From Purshia tridentata (Eukaryota > Streptophyta > Magnoliopsida > Rosales > Rosaceae): 64,000 nucleotides of DNA. The stretch is taken from contig QANT01001562.1 in NCBI GenBank assembly GCA_003254885.1, positions 60,439 through 124,438 on the forward strand, given 5' to 3'. The notes beneath the pieces were generated by a model. It was not told where the DNA came from, did not search any database, and was given only the letters and a program-made list of their open reading frames with translations. Of the stretch, positions 38,796 through 52,117 are shown piece after piece. How positions within the stretch are numbered: position 1 is the first letter of the stretch; each line of letters begins with the position of its first letter. A program made the translations under genes and the position numbers.

Positions 38796-41700
38796 CTAAT
38801 AATAATAGGTGTTGTCCTTGTGATTGGCAGCATCCTTGCAAAGCATCGACCGGACTTCCATGATGCATCGAGGGGGTTCCAAGTCCTTCTCCTGTAGTGC
38901 ATTCCCCAACAACTGCTGCATCTGTGATGCAAATGTGTCATCCAGAATCTGCAAATTGGGAAAAAGTATTAGAAGGGAAAGTATCAGACCCACAAAAGAA
39001 AGGAAGGGGGGTATCAGCCACTACTTACAGAGACAGCAATTCGTGAACCCTTATACCATGACCTATTTTCTTTTCTGTTCTCCAAGAAACTTAGAACATC
39101 CTGTCAGAGAAGAGAGCCACATTAGATAAGCAAAAGCATGAGCCTATAGCCTGGACTTTTGGAAAACCCAGATTAAAGAGCTTACTTGTCCCATCCGGTC
39201 CCAGAAACCTCGACAGATTGCGATAAAGACATTAGTCTCAAGGACTGTATGAAGGTGATTTATAGAATCTGCCAGCTGTTCTTTCAGAGGCTGCATTCTA
39301 CTTCTCACATCAGAATCTACCACGGTCTCCTTTGAATCTTGGAGAATCTTCTTGAGCTTAGTAGCATTCTGCAACTTTGTCTGAAACAGTGTAAAAGATG
39401 AAAATCAGTGGCACATCACAAAAAACACTACTTAATCATCCATACAGCATACTGAATGGACAAAGCAACATCTTGCTTACTGCAAACATGTGCAGAAGAA
39501 CAGTACTTTTTCTTGGCCATTAGAAAGCCATAAATTCAGATCTTTATAAACTAATATTTTGATTTTATTACACTAATTTACACTGTGCCCACCATGGTAA
39601 TGGAAGAAATTAGTTGAAATAGCATCCAGTCTCAAAGATAGCACACAGAAAACTATTGTATGGAACAGAAATGCAACTTTTACAGATTTCAAGATCAATT
39701 CTTTTTTGTCCAAATGTATACCTTTTGACTTAATTTTAAAACATTTTCATATAATAACTAATTCAAACAGAGATGCATTACTATAATGAAGATACTCACA
39801 TTCTCTGCAAGTTTCTCCACAACAGCTTGCAAGTAGTTTCTAAACTTAGCTCTCAGCATTACAGTGACTTCACTGAGACGCTCTCCAGGAACTGTATTTC
39901 CACCATTGGGGATGCAGGAACCCCATGATTTGAACTGAACTTCTATTTGGGGCCGAAGGACATCCAACATTCTTTTCAAGGAATTCAACAGAATTCCCAG
40001 CTGAAAGGAAACAACAAATTTTCAACCCAAAGAATACGCATATTCAGGATAACCACAAAAAGTTTGAAATCCAACTAACCTCATCAGGGACCGAATACGA
40101 GCACACAGATCTTTTGGCAAGTTTCTGAACATACTTGAACCCAAATTTCTTTGGTGCCAAATTTTCCTTCAATGGTGCCAATACATCTGCATATTGCTTG
40201 TCTAGAGATTCCACTATGGCCTTCTCGATGTCAGCAATAGCCTTTTATTGAAACAGAGTTGAAAATTATCAAATAAGTTCAATATAAGTGTTTCTATTTC
40301 TTTTCAATTTTCCAATAAGATAATGAACAAGTTCAATCTCCCAGATTTAAAGTTCTACTATGTGGATTAAAGGCAAATATGATAGGTAATATTGCAAAAC
40401 AAATCAAAATGTCAATTAACAAGATAACAAGAAACTCATTTTGCAAACCTCCAGGGGTATACCTCCATTTACTCCTTAAAGTAAACCAAGAAAAGTATAT
40501 ACACAACATTGAGGAAATGAAGGGAAAGTTTTTATTATGAATTGACTATAGAAATATTGAGTGAACAGCACTATTGTAATACAAGACTGGCTGGCATTTT
40601 CCATTTCCTGATTAGTAAAACGAATTAGCTCTGTTTTTTTTTTTCCTTTAAATTAGCTCAGATTAGTAAAAAAAGAAAGAAAAAGAATTAGCTATGTTTT
40701 TCATTCTATAATCATTATTTGTAGAGAATTTTTAAAAATATACGAAGAATAAGATAAATTATGTAAAAGTGATGATGGGAGCAGATCACCAACAATTAAG
40801 CAGCATGCACCCTCTACAAATATGAAATTCCCTACCATCAATTGCATGGAAGCACATGTGAGCCCCAAATAGGTCACATATGAATTGCACATACATGGAT
40901 GACTGAGATTCGTGCAATTCCATCAATAATTTTTGGGAATGTGTTCCTAGTCAATTGGTGGTGACAAATACCAAAGTTGTAGAGTACAAAGATTTTGAGA
41001 CACTAGGAATGTATCTGACTTACATTCTCCAGAACAAAGGTATATTCAGGCCACCGGCAAATGATGATCTCATAGTCACTTAAAGTTTCTTTCAGACGGT
41101 CATACATTTCATCCACAAAAGGAGTCGTAGAATGCCGTGTCTTAACTCCCGACCATTTTACCTGCAGGCGAATAACTTTCAGATACCTTTTTGAACTGAA
41201 ATGTTAAAATGCATTCTAAAGCCTTTATATATTTAAGAATATTTTTCAAAAGCAACCTATAACATAGTCCTACAAAAACTATTTTATCATATGTACCTTG
41301 TCTAATTTGCATGCCTCGAGCAAACAACGGCGCTTATCTTGAATCCACACCATAATATACAGGTGGAACAATTCTTTTGCATCAACTCCACCTTTAACAT
41401 GACTGAGATAATAAAAAATGAGTGAGAACCATGCAAACCAAAATTTAATCAAGTTTTAATGGTAGTTGCAACAAAATTAACATTACTTTATGTTCCAGCT
41501 AGCAAGGTCCCTCTGAAAATCTGCTGTGGCTATAACAAGTTCAGCTACGGGAGGTGAAGGGCCAGCTGGGGGGCAGGCAATGAGGAAAGCACGCAATCTA
41601 CTGCATAGCTCTGTGCTGTAGATTGATGAAGACAGATTTGGGAGGTCTATGAAACTGTTGAATGAAAGTTCAAGCATTAGAATCATATTTGTCCAACATC

Positions 41701-44700
41701 AGACGGCAAGAAAACCACAAAAGGAGAAAACAATGCAGAATAGCAACATGGAGGCATGACCTAAAGTAATGATTCCAACCTCCTTATTTTGGAAAAAATA
41801 ACAGAAAGCATGCTTTGCATTATGGCAAGGAAATAAGGTAGACAAGCCAAAATTCATTATGGTACATATGAGAAGAACGTTTTCACAACTGCAGTGGTTA
41901 AAATATCAAAAGGTATCATTTCTTACAACCACAAAAGTTAGCGAACAGAAGTCAACTGCGCAAACCCTAATCCTAAGTCCATATGTGATAACAATATTGT
42001 GTAAGATAGATGTGAGATGTGCCAACTAAAAGGAATAGAAAAACAATAAATCAAATTATCTGGATAAACACTTGTGAAATAATCGGAGATATACATGAAG
42101 AAAAACCCTATATATCTAACCAAGATAATCAGGAAAGAAAATAAATCAAAATCATAAAAGTGATAAACATCAAATTGGACGACCACTAATCTCTATCACA
42201 TTATCTAAGTTGTTTTTTTTTCTTAAATAAAGATATTTCCACAGAAACATATATGTATGTTAAAAAAAATCAAATATCCTATGTCAAATTATCAATTCAT
42301 GTAGGCTTACAATACTGTGAACCACAAATCACTCTGACAATATGAATAGCAGCTTTTTATCATCATTTTACTAACATGAAAGTGTGCCTACTGGTTGAAA
42401 ATATAAAAATTCATCAAAAGATAGTGGCTCTAATGGCAAAAAGATTTACAACAGAACTGAAACCAGATTTTAAGTATTCAACCGATGGTTTGAGGTATGA
42501 TACCTGGGGAGTATAAGCTGATTATGGATCTCAATATCAGTGCGGATTTCATTCCTAATGTTAAGGCACAGGGATTTCATTTTCTGGTAAGCAGTTGTCA
42601 TACTCAAAGTATCCATAGAAGTTCCTTCGCTATTGTTGGTAATATATTCATCTGTCTCAGCCAGGTGCCTTCTTGATCTTTTTTTTGCAGCAACCTGGAA
42701 GGTCACTACCACTTAGAGATACAAATAGATATATCAAGTAGAGCAATCATTCTTAAATAAACTGAAGGTTTCTCAAACCTGGAAATAGTGGCATAAAGCA
42801 GTCTGAGCCTCGGGAGACAAGATATCGTGAAGAAGCATATAAAGTTTAACAGCAGGCTCCAATGCAGGTGCAGCATGCCCAGTTGCCGGACAAAAAACCT
42901 CCATAATTCCTGAAAGCGATGATTCATCCAAGGACTTGTAGTTCTCAAAAGCTAGTTTAAGAATTTGTTCAATTTGCTCCTTTGTTTCTCCTAAGATTCG
43001 GTTCTGTAACAACCAAAAGTATTACAGTCTGTTAGAAGAGACATGGAAAGAAAATAGAATGTAATAAACGAAAAACATGCCAAAAAATATGCTAGGCAAA
43101 GCATTAAAGTTAATAGTAAAAGAAACAATGATACATGCTTCAAGATACTTCAAGATAATGTGCAATTTGTACCTCCTGGTAACTCAGTGTGCTCTTATTG
43201 TGGCCTTTCGTTAAAACAGGCATTAGCAACTCGTACACCAAGTTTAGGCAATCAGCAGTTGGTGTAGCCACATCCATAACATAAGAAAGGTATCTATTGG
43301 AATTGCACAAAACAAAAAAAAGTAACAGCTTAGAATAATGATATACATGGCTGTATCATTTCAACAGGAACAAGCCAAAAACCCAACATTCCATTACCTT
43401 AGCTTGGTGTATACATCAGAAACACCATAGTATGATGCAAACTCTGCTAAAAGCCATTTCCATGGACCATGCAACAATAGATTCCTTTGTTGAAAATGCT
43501 GAACCTTCATAGCAACTTCTAAAACTATGTCATATGCAACAGTTTCTGCAACAGAGCCACACTGAACAACAGAAGCAAATATTATCACAAAGCTATTTTG
43601 TAATCCATTGTATAAAATGAAGTATCCATATTCCCACATTCAGGCAATAATTTAATGATCATTCTTAATGCAATATGAAAAGTTCAAACAATAAAGAAAC
43701 CTCTATACTTTCTTCCCTTTTCTTGTTTTTCTTTTTTTTTCTTTCCTTTTTTGGCCTGACTGAAGGGGTGGGTTATATACATTGATGAAGAATAATTCGA
43801 GAATTCCTTATGAATATATCCAAAACTCTTATTTTTCCTTCAGCTTTAGAAGTTTCCAGCAGCACAATTTTTAAAGAGGTATATATTTGTCTATTTGGAT
43901 ATTGGATAAAAATCTTCAGATAAACACAACAGGTATTTACCAGTTAAAAAAAGAAAATCAGGGGATGCTGCTTCTACTGTCCTGTCAATCAAGCCTATAT
44001 ATATATATATATTATAACGCATGATAATGAACAATAATGCCAAGATCAGATCTTCATCTATAAATAATGCCCCTGACAATCTTGAACAATCAAGATATGG
44101 CCATGTATATCAGTAACCTTGTGTAATGATTTGAAAAATATCTTTTACAGTTTACCATTTATTTAGATTACAAAAACCTAATTCAGTTATGAAACCACAG
44201 ATAGAGAAACTCTCCACAAACATGGCTAATAATATGAAAATCGCACCTTGGGATAACTACTGTCATCAGCACCTGTTGAATAATATATTGAAAGCTGTAT
44301 CTTGCCCACAAGCTCATGTTCTGGTTCACGATAGACAGAAAACCAGCGTTGCTTGTCAGCCTGCATTCAACATTAACCTGTTTTAGCATGACCATTATCA
44401 TTTTAATTTATCCTTAATAGCTATAGCTACGGTCAGGATTAAGAAAATATTACTGGGTCATCAGCAACGGTTGCCACTTGAACAAGGACTCGACCAAAAT
44501 GCTTTCCCTTTGAATCAAGGACTTCAACTATTAGATCATCTCCCAAACTATCTGGAAAGCTGTAAGAGTTGTCAGTACCTTTCTCAAGCAGATAAAATGT
44601 TAGAAGAACAATTGGGACAAGCGAACTTACAAGACATGAGTTTCACCAGATCCAGGATGCATCTTGATGGCATCTTCTTCAGTTGAACTTTTCAGTCTTA

Positions 44701-47700
44701 ACAAACAAGAGTATGTTTCTAGTGCCATTTAAGAGTGATGTTAAAAACCACAAGTTATTAATGAAGAAAATTTGAAAAGAATAAAATTTTGTATACTAGT
44801 ACTAACATAGCAGTATATATAAAAAAATTGTATCACGCAAAACAATAAATGAATGAGGATGCCTCATAAGCAGCCCATAAATTCCTACACACAAGAATAT
44901 GCTCATCTTTAAAATAAATGACCACACGTATTATCATTTATGCTCCTGGAGACACCAGATCTTTCTCTATGAAATAGGATATTTAGAATAGTGTCTTAGA
45001 TGGTGGAAATCGAATCAAATTAAATTTCTTTCATTAATCACTTTTATACAATAAAGGGCTTAGTTGTCCAAAGCAACACTTATGTTAGAATAATTATCTT
45101 TATATACTGTAGAAATGGCTCAAATGCCTTTCAGAAGAAAAATCCAAATCAGCAGCTAATTTAGTTTGGATGAGTTTTTTCAGAATGACGGATGGGGATG
45201 AAGACTGGTTAAGTCCCACCAGTAAAGAGCATGAAGTTTGCCATTAGAGAGAGAGAGAGAGAGAGCATAAGTTTGCCATTTTCATACCATGCACAACTTC
45301 ATATGAGGACGAACTGTTGCGTAGAGTTGTTACACCAGTTTTCAAGAGTCCAGACACCTGTTTTATATACTGGGTACCAGCATGCACATATGCCAAGCTC
45401 TGACGTGAAAAGGAGCCATTTGCAGGTACACGAGGTACAACACGAATCTTCCGAAGGGCTTGCCATCCAGAAGTGAGTGTAGACTGTAAGCTGGATAAGC
45501 GATATCGAATGGATTCCAAATTGATGATTGGTGGCCTTAGAGTCGAAATGCTACAGCCACTAGGTGGGTCCAGGGCCATTTTCATTCTACGCACTGCACA
45601 TGAACAATAATTCAGGACAGTCTCATAACCAAGAACTTCAAAAATAAGAATTTAAAAACTGGCATGAAATGCTACCTTGCACTTTCATCCTGCCAACAAT
45701 TTTCTTAGGTTTTGGAGCAGCTTTCTCATTTGCAAGCTCTGAAGTGCGCTTTGCCAATAATTCTTCCTCTGATTGTAAAAGCACTTGCCTTAAACTAAGA
45801 TTTAACAACAAGGTCTTCACAAGATTAGGAGTGTCAACAGTTTAAAAGATATAGTCAAGATGATTTTAAAATCATGCACTGTACTTTTACATCATGCAGG
45901 GTATATTCAGGTATAATGGAAACCCATCGCTACCTTTCACTGAAAAGAATAATCCATCGCTACCTAACTTTTCACTTCTCGCATTCAGCAAAAATATAAA
46001 GTTGCAAATACATTCTCGATTATAACAGTTTGTGACATAGCATCGATTGACCTGGTGCAGTGGTTGCGGAAAAATCTATTTACAACAGGAATTCATGCAG
46101 GGATTTTAACACCAAACTGGAGACAGACATATAAAGGACCTAGTCCAAGGATGCATCAAAAACCCACTAAATGAGGGCAAGATAGAAGAATAAGGCAGTG
46201 AAGGAAGTGGACTCACCCAAATGCATCTCGTAGTAGAGCGCATTCATTTTCTAAGAACATGGGAGCTTCCATGCATTCCATTGCCCAAGCATGAAGGCAA
46301 AGACGTGCACATGCATCATATGCAATGACAGCATGCCATGGCCCTAGAGCACTGATTTTGATTTTCAAAAGACACAAGCACAGTTAATAAAATTTTAGAT
46401 GGAAAAAACAAAGATTTGTACAACAAAAATACCATCTACAATTATGGAGTTGGTTGGAGATACCTTGCATAAAATGTGGGGATGCGAGCTGGGCATGATG
46501 GCACAGCAGCTTCAGAACCAGTAGTAGTTCTGTGAACAGAGATAATAAAATGTGTTGGTCCACTTTCTCAAATTTAATACATAGATAGATACATATATAT
46601 CAAATGTGTATGTCTTTGTGAAGAACATAAAAATTAGAGTAACATGCCTCAAGTGCATATTTGTGAAACCACAAGTGTGATGTGTCTTTCCAGCTAGCAT
46701 AAATGAAAGAGAAATATTGTAATAAATACTGACCTTACAAACTGGTCAATATTCCCATTTCCAGTTATTCCCTCCTGCTTTTGGCCAGGGATGGTTTTGA
46801 ACTCGGATGAAGAGGTTGCACGTGGTGTCCTATGTACTCCAGATGGACTTTTCTCATCATCCTGATGAATTTCCTGAGTTGCACCACAAAAAGGTGGTGC
46901 ACTAGGAACATCATCATCATCAGATAACTTTCTATTCTGCAGGTTTCTGGAATGCAAATCCTGAAAAGTTGACAGATTTATTAAGAGTATCAGTACCATA
47001 GTACACTACTAATTATCAATCTCGATGCCACAATGTTGGCTTGTTAGATAGAAAGTTAACACAAATACATGAATAAAACAATTATTTCAACAATTTAGCT
47101 TTTGCAAACTTTGTGTAGCTAAAGAAGAGGAAATAGTATCCAATATTTATTTAACTAATATGAAACAATGATTTAGTCACCAAAACACTAAATGCCTCAA
47201 CTCAAGCAGGACTTTGATAAAATGCTATATTTGACATCAAACAACAATCCAAGTAGAATTTAAGCAATACAAACCCTGTCAGCAGCACTTTCCAAGTTCC
47301 TCCGTGATGGCACGCTTGAGGCATATCCTTCTGAAAATTGAGCTCTATTACGTGGCACTGTACTGTTGATGCTTCCTCCTGCTTGTGAAGTAGAAAATTC
47401 AGAGCTTGCAGCCGAATCTGATGACTCATCCTCAACATAACCATTCCGCCCAACTGGATACTTGCCCGTTCCCCTCACCAAGCTCTCCATCACAGGCTTA
47501 TGTCTCCCCACAACAGTATCCATTGATGAACTGACATCTGAGTATGTATAATCACTGCCATAATGGGGTTGGCCATGCGACGGCTTCCCATATCTATGAG
47601 CGGCACTGGAAATCCTATCATCTTGTGGCGACGAATCCAGTGAGTATCTACCTCCATGAACGTCCTCTTCTGAATCAGTGGACATGTCATTATCAGATGC

Positions 47701-48107
47701 AGACGCACTATCAACCCCGCTACCTGGAATTGTCCGAGAAACCGGTATGGCATTGGAGGGCAAGTGCCCACTTCTAAACTTGGACGTCGGGGGAAGTCCA
47801 AATCCCCTGCCACCACTACCACTACGGATGTGTGTCGCCGGATCAATTCGATGTCTCAAACTAGAATTCGAGAATGGGACTTCCTTCTGCTAATGAACAA
47901 AACCCATAAAAGTTTCAATTTCAAAACTTTTCTACTTCAAAAAACGCATGCCAGTAAGTTAACACATACCCAGATCCTAATAACACTAGAACAAGCAACA
48001 TTCACTCAAACAATAGTACAAAATGAAAAGAAAGAGTGTAATGAGTTTGTGAAGCAGACCTCTCTTACCCATCGAAGGGCACTCCTATCTAGACCTTCCG
48101 TGAACAT
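38796..48107 (-). CDS. Large conserved plant protein of unknown function (At4g24610/At5g65440 family)
   Basis: I trace 22 coding exons, start at 48105-48107 (MFTEGLDRSALRWVRE): 48060-48107, 47275-47889, 46734-46960, 46464-46529, 46217-46351, 45676-45794, 45288-45593, 44631-44718, 44454-44559, 44247-44360, 43398-43561, 43173-43293, 42779-43003, 42504-42694, 41487-41654, 41297-41402, 41024-41161, 40080-40241, 39800-40000, 39186-39380, 39029-39100 and 38796-38948. They sum to 3720 nt, 1239 aa, all in phase. The N-terminal 290 residues are Ser-rich and low complexity. Then come a conserved region with ELLAKRTSELANEKA and KPKKIVGRMKV, a C2-like stretch (ETHV, LIVEVLDSKGKHFGRV, WFSVYREPEHELVGKIQL) and a long helical C-terminal half resembling a tethering or MUN-type fold. 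It matches my memory of At4g24610; function is not known to me. No signal peptide is seen. Confidence 0.85.
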
Positions 48108-50164
48108 GTCTTCTGGGCTCCTTCTTTCTTTACCTGCAACAAGATTAAAAATTTATAAAACCCAAAATCCAAAATACCAAAATTAACTTCTTTTTTTAAC
48201 CCAAAACAACAAATACTATCTCTTCCCAAAAACAAACTCACATATGAATCGAGCTTCTGGGTTTGCACCACTGAACCCGCTCAATGATAACAATGCCGAA
48301 AGAGAGTGGTATAGAGTCAGAGAACAGAGAGAAAAGAGAATGAGATTTCAGAGAAGATCAACTTAAATGCGCGAGATTTTGGAAGAGAAAAAGGTTGGCC
48401 TCTGCGAAAAGCATTCTGTGCTGTGCGTCTGCAGCTGTGGAAATCTGTAGGGGATTGGTTTACTCTTACTGACACTCTGAACAACTGGATTTTCTTCTTC
48501 GCTCCATTTTCTATTTGCGTTTTTTTTCTACTTTTTCAGTTTTTGGTTTCAAAAATTTCCCAACAAATCTCTGTACGTGGGGTCGGTGAGAATATTTTGG
48601 AGGCTAAAACGGCGACGTAAAAGGAAGTGAAATTACAACTGAAATAAAGTGGATTATTTATTATTGAAATGAGAATTCCCGAAAATAAAGCGCACGTAGC
48701 TGTCAAAAAAGTAACGGGTAGTCGACGTGGCAAAGCGGAGCTCCGGTTTTTGTTTTTACCCTTTTTCTAATATTTAAGTTAAATATAAAAAACAAAAAAT
48801 GTTCCAAGTTCGAACGTTGTAGTGGGGACACGCTTTTGGTCTAATTTCGCGCTAATCTAGAATCCCCTCACATGGTATGGGGCTGCAATGGGTCCCACTA
48901 TGCGTCCATAAATTTTTATTATTAAACAAGTATCCTGTGAGAAGGAAATGATAATTCTATACCCGCTTAATTAAAATGTATTCTCACAAAGAATTCGAAA
49001 GCGGGAATTTTTGTCATCCCTAAAGAGAGAGGAGAGAGACCATATATAGAAAAGAAGAGAAGACAAAGAAGGAAGAAGAGAAAATGAGGCCAACGAGTTA
49101 AGGGTTAAAATTGTAATTTAATAAGTGAAAGAGAAGTATGTGATGAGAAAAAATTAAATGCGCAAATAACAACACTCCAAGTTCTCTCTAATAAAAGTAG
49201 GAAGACAGAGGAGAGAGGGGACTTTAATTTGAAAACTTTGAACTTGTCCGTCCCACCGGAAATAGAATAATGGTATTGGAGTAATGGGATGGACCTACCT
49301 ATTGTTATAATTATATATACTCTGATTTTGTAGATTACTCAATTCATTACGCTCTTTCGCCTTAACCCTTAAGCTATTGCATGGGCGCGAGGCCCACCGA
49401 CCACATGCGACTACTCACACCACCGCCAACCAAACCTCAAACTCTTTTTTATTTGTTCTGCTGGGTAACATTGGACACTTAAACGTGCAAGATGTATCAT
49501 CACCTATGTCACTGTGTGTGCTTTTTCTTTTTTCTTTTTTCTTTTTGTTAATACCCATTTGTATTGTATCTAGGAGCGTGACACATTGAATTAATAATTG
49601 AAATATACCTAAATAAAAATCATAGGAAAAAAATAGATTTATCTATATATATACATGCACTTTTCTTTTTAGATACTTAGGAGCGTGACATATTGAAATA
49701 ATAATTGAAACTTTCCTGAATAAAAAAATATAAGAAATCAAAAGCTACATTATTATATAAGCAAGCTGTAAATGTGTGAAATGTGGGGTAATAACCTCCA
49801 ACCTCGTACCAGAATGTTTGAAAAGCAGGTTAGAGGATGAACTCACTCAGTGACTCAATAGTTGCATTAACTTGTTAATGTAAGCAATTAGCTAATTAAT
49901 TATAGAGCACAGCACATACAGCTAGCTTCAACCAATATGTAAAATTAATTAGTAGCCAACTTGCCAAATGAAATCTGTATAGTAAGCGACAGTTGGAGAT
50001 GGAGGGTGACATGAATTATTGGATTTGGGTCATCTCATCTCCATCACTATACTCCACAACAACAGTCACCAGTCAAGTAGTCATTCACAACTACTCGTCC
50101 TGGACCATATTATTGATTACAGTGACATGTTTGCCACTACTTCTAGTACCTCCAACTTTCAAAA

Positions 50165-50238
50165 GTGTTTGAATATCTTAGCCATACCCCCAAAACATAG
50201 GTATTTGAATATCTTGGACATACCCTCCAAAACAAAAG
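50165..50238. repeat. Two-unit tandem repeat of about 36 bp
   Basis: Adjacent units begin GTGTTTGAATATCTT and GTATTTGAATATCTT and both contain CCATACCC or ACATACCC followed by CAAAACA. A partial third unit starts TTTTTGAAT. Confidence 0.7.
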
Positions 50239-50776
50239 TTTTTGAATCAGTCATATACATACCATCACAACATTCATAGGGTTGTTCATTTCAATAAAAC
50301 TTTCATGGGTTGTTGTATTTCATTGTCAAAACATTCAAATAGAATGAAACCAGAATAATAACAAAATGGAACCAGCCTATATATTCACATGTCTAGATAG
50401 AATCCATCAATTTGGAAAAATGAACATAGTGTCCAAATTTGTTGGTTAACCAAACAATGAAATGGACATATAAATGAAGATCTCGCTAATAAATTAAATT
50501 ATGAAAAATAATTATACGTGACCGTCATATAACCGTGTAGTATTTGTTGTTCCTAGATCAAAAATTTTTTTTTTTTCCTGCTGTAGTCCTTATTTGTTTT
50601 TAGTGGTGTGTGCCATTTATGAGCTTGGGTTGGCCCAGTTTCAATAAACCCTAGTTTGTTAGGCCTTCTTCTTGTTGTCATGTTTGTCTTTGTGATGAAT
50701 GTTTTTGTTCTAAGCGAAAAAAAAAAAAAAACATTGGAATATGGAAAACACTACTTATAATCTCCACCTCCATGTA

Positions 50777-51190
50777 TAAAAAATTATGAACTTTAACAAC
50801 TCTTTTAAGCCAGTAACTATCATTTATACCATGTGAAAGCAACGACCAAGGGACAATGTTGATACAGTGCAGACAATGTTGACAAAGAATGAAGATTATG
50901 ACATAATTATTTGTATAATGTTTCTGACAAGACAAAACCAGTTTATTCCTAACTTCCTAAGTATCGTCTAGAAAATTCAGTTCATGAATCATAACAAAAG
51001 GTGACAGAGCCTTGTAATGGAATTTTATTTCCAAGTTAATTTTACCAGATTCTCAATTCCACATAAAGACAAGATATGGAAATGAAATCCAATTTTTGGA
51101 TGTGTATATTCATATACATAATAAAATACATGCATGGAAACGAGCTTAAGCATACAACTCATCCACATTACACTCCCCCATAAATACCAC
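50777..51190 (-). pseudogene. Relic copy of the PGI1 3' end
   Basis: Aligns in blocks to 56263-56646, the 3' end of PGI1 and its downstream DNA. Shared stretches include AACAAAGAATGAAGATTATG-like, TAATGGAATTTTATTTCCAA and ACCAGATTCTCAATTCCA. At its right edge the minus strand reads the last codons of PGI1, GECNVDELYA followed by TAA, where the intact gene has [10 protein letters not shown]. Coding similarity fades beyond about 51190. It is therefore a truncated copy left by duplication, with no function expected. Confidence 0.85.
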
Positions 51191-51357
51191 AACACCATCA
51201 GCTGCAACATTAAATTGATGAAATGAATGTGCAAGACTGTAAGAGTGTGGACTTCTTTCTTTTTTCTTTTCTTTTTTGACCAAGGAGTATGGACTTCTAT
51301 TTATTACTAAGTTTTATGTTAAATGAAAATTTTGGGTTTTATTTTTTGGGTAGAGGA

Positions 51358-51435
51358 AGGCCAAAGGGCCCAAAACAATTGACTAAGGCCAAAAGGCCCA
51401 AAACAACTGACTTAGGCCAAAAGGCCCAAAACAAT
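51358..51435. repeat. Minisatellite, three units of about 29-30 bp
   Basis: Three consecutive units of the form AGGCCAAAAGGCCCAAAAC followed by AACTGACTTA-like spacers. The units differ by a few bases. Confidence 0.9.
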
Positions 51436-52117
51436 GTCATTAATCAATAACTGCACAGAAAATTAAGCGTGAGAATAAATTATGGACTATATAATTCCTC
51501 AGTCACTTTAACTTTTAGGAGATAAAGATTATATGCCCATCAATCAATATATAGATGATGCAGTTACACTCATTGGTAGAGTCTTCATTAGAACATCACC
51601 TATAAATAGGGTTTGGTCCTTGCTCTCACAGTTCACTTGTTATTGTCTCGAGTATGTGTAAGTTTTCCTTGCTATTCATACTGGTACTATAGAATGCTGC
51701 AAATGTGGATGTGATCAAGGCTAGCAGAAGCAACTCTTATGGAAAGACAGTCAAATCAAAGCTTCATTTTGATTGCTGTTATCTCTCTTCCTTCCAAAAC
51801 TCAACAAAAACGATCTCAACATGCAGTCAATAGCAATTTGAAAGGCTTGGGCATTTCACCAACTCTAAACAATTAACAACTTGATTGGTGTTGCAAATGA
51901 GGAATGATGTGAATCTGCAGATTGCAGATTAACAATGACTGCACGTTCAAACTAGTTCAGCATTCCTACCCCTTATTTATGTGACTGAGTTAGTAAAAAT
52001 AGATGTTTATAAATTAGTAATTCTGTGACTAAGATCTTCATTATTAAATGCCTATATCCACACTTATAAGCTTCCTAAATAATTAGACTTGGAGAGATAC
52101 TGGTGCAACAAACTTTA

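Larger units (their letters stand above)
48108..52117. other. Intergenic region with 5' UTR, minisatellites and a PGI1 3' relic
   Basis: Immediately right of 48107 is a probable leader with an upstream intron (an acceptor-like site just before the ATG at about 48135). Further right are AT-rich DNA, a two-unit 36-bp repeat at 50165-50238, a relic of the PGI1 3' end (50777-51190) and a three-unit 29-bp minisatellite (51358-51435). No intact gene is supported. Confidence 0.6.

Noticed and set aside
38796-48107. Database-style name 'pesticidal crystal cry8Ba protein' for the At4g24610 family
   Set aside because: Nothing in the sequence resembles a Bacillus Cry protein; the label is a known mis-annotation carried through databases.
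49377-49589. Small plus-strand reading frame in the intergenic region
   Set aside because: Low-complexity hydrophobic translation from T-rich DNA, no promoter context or homology recognised.
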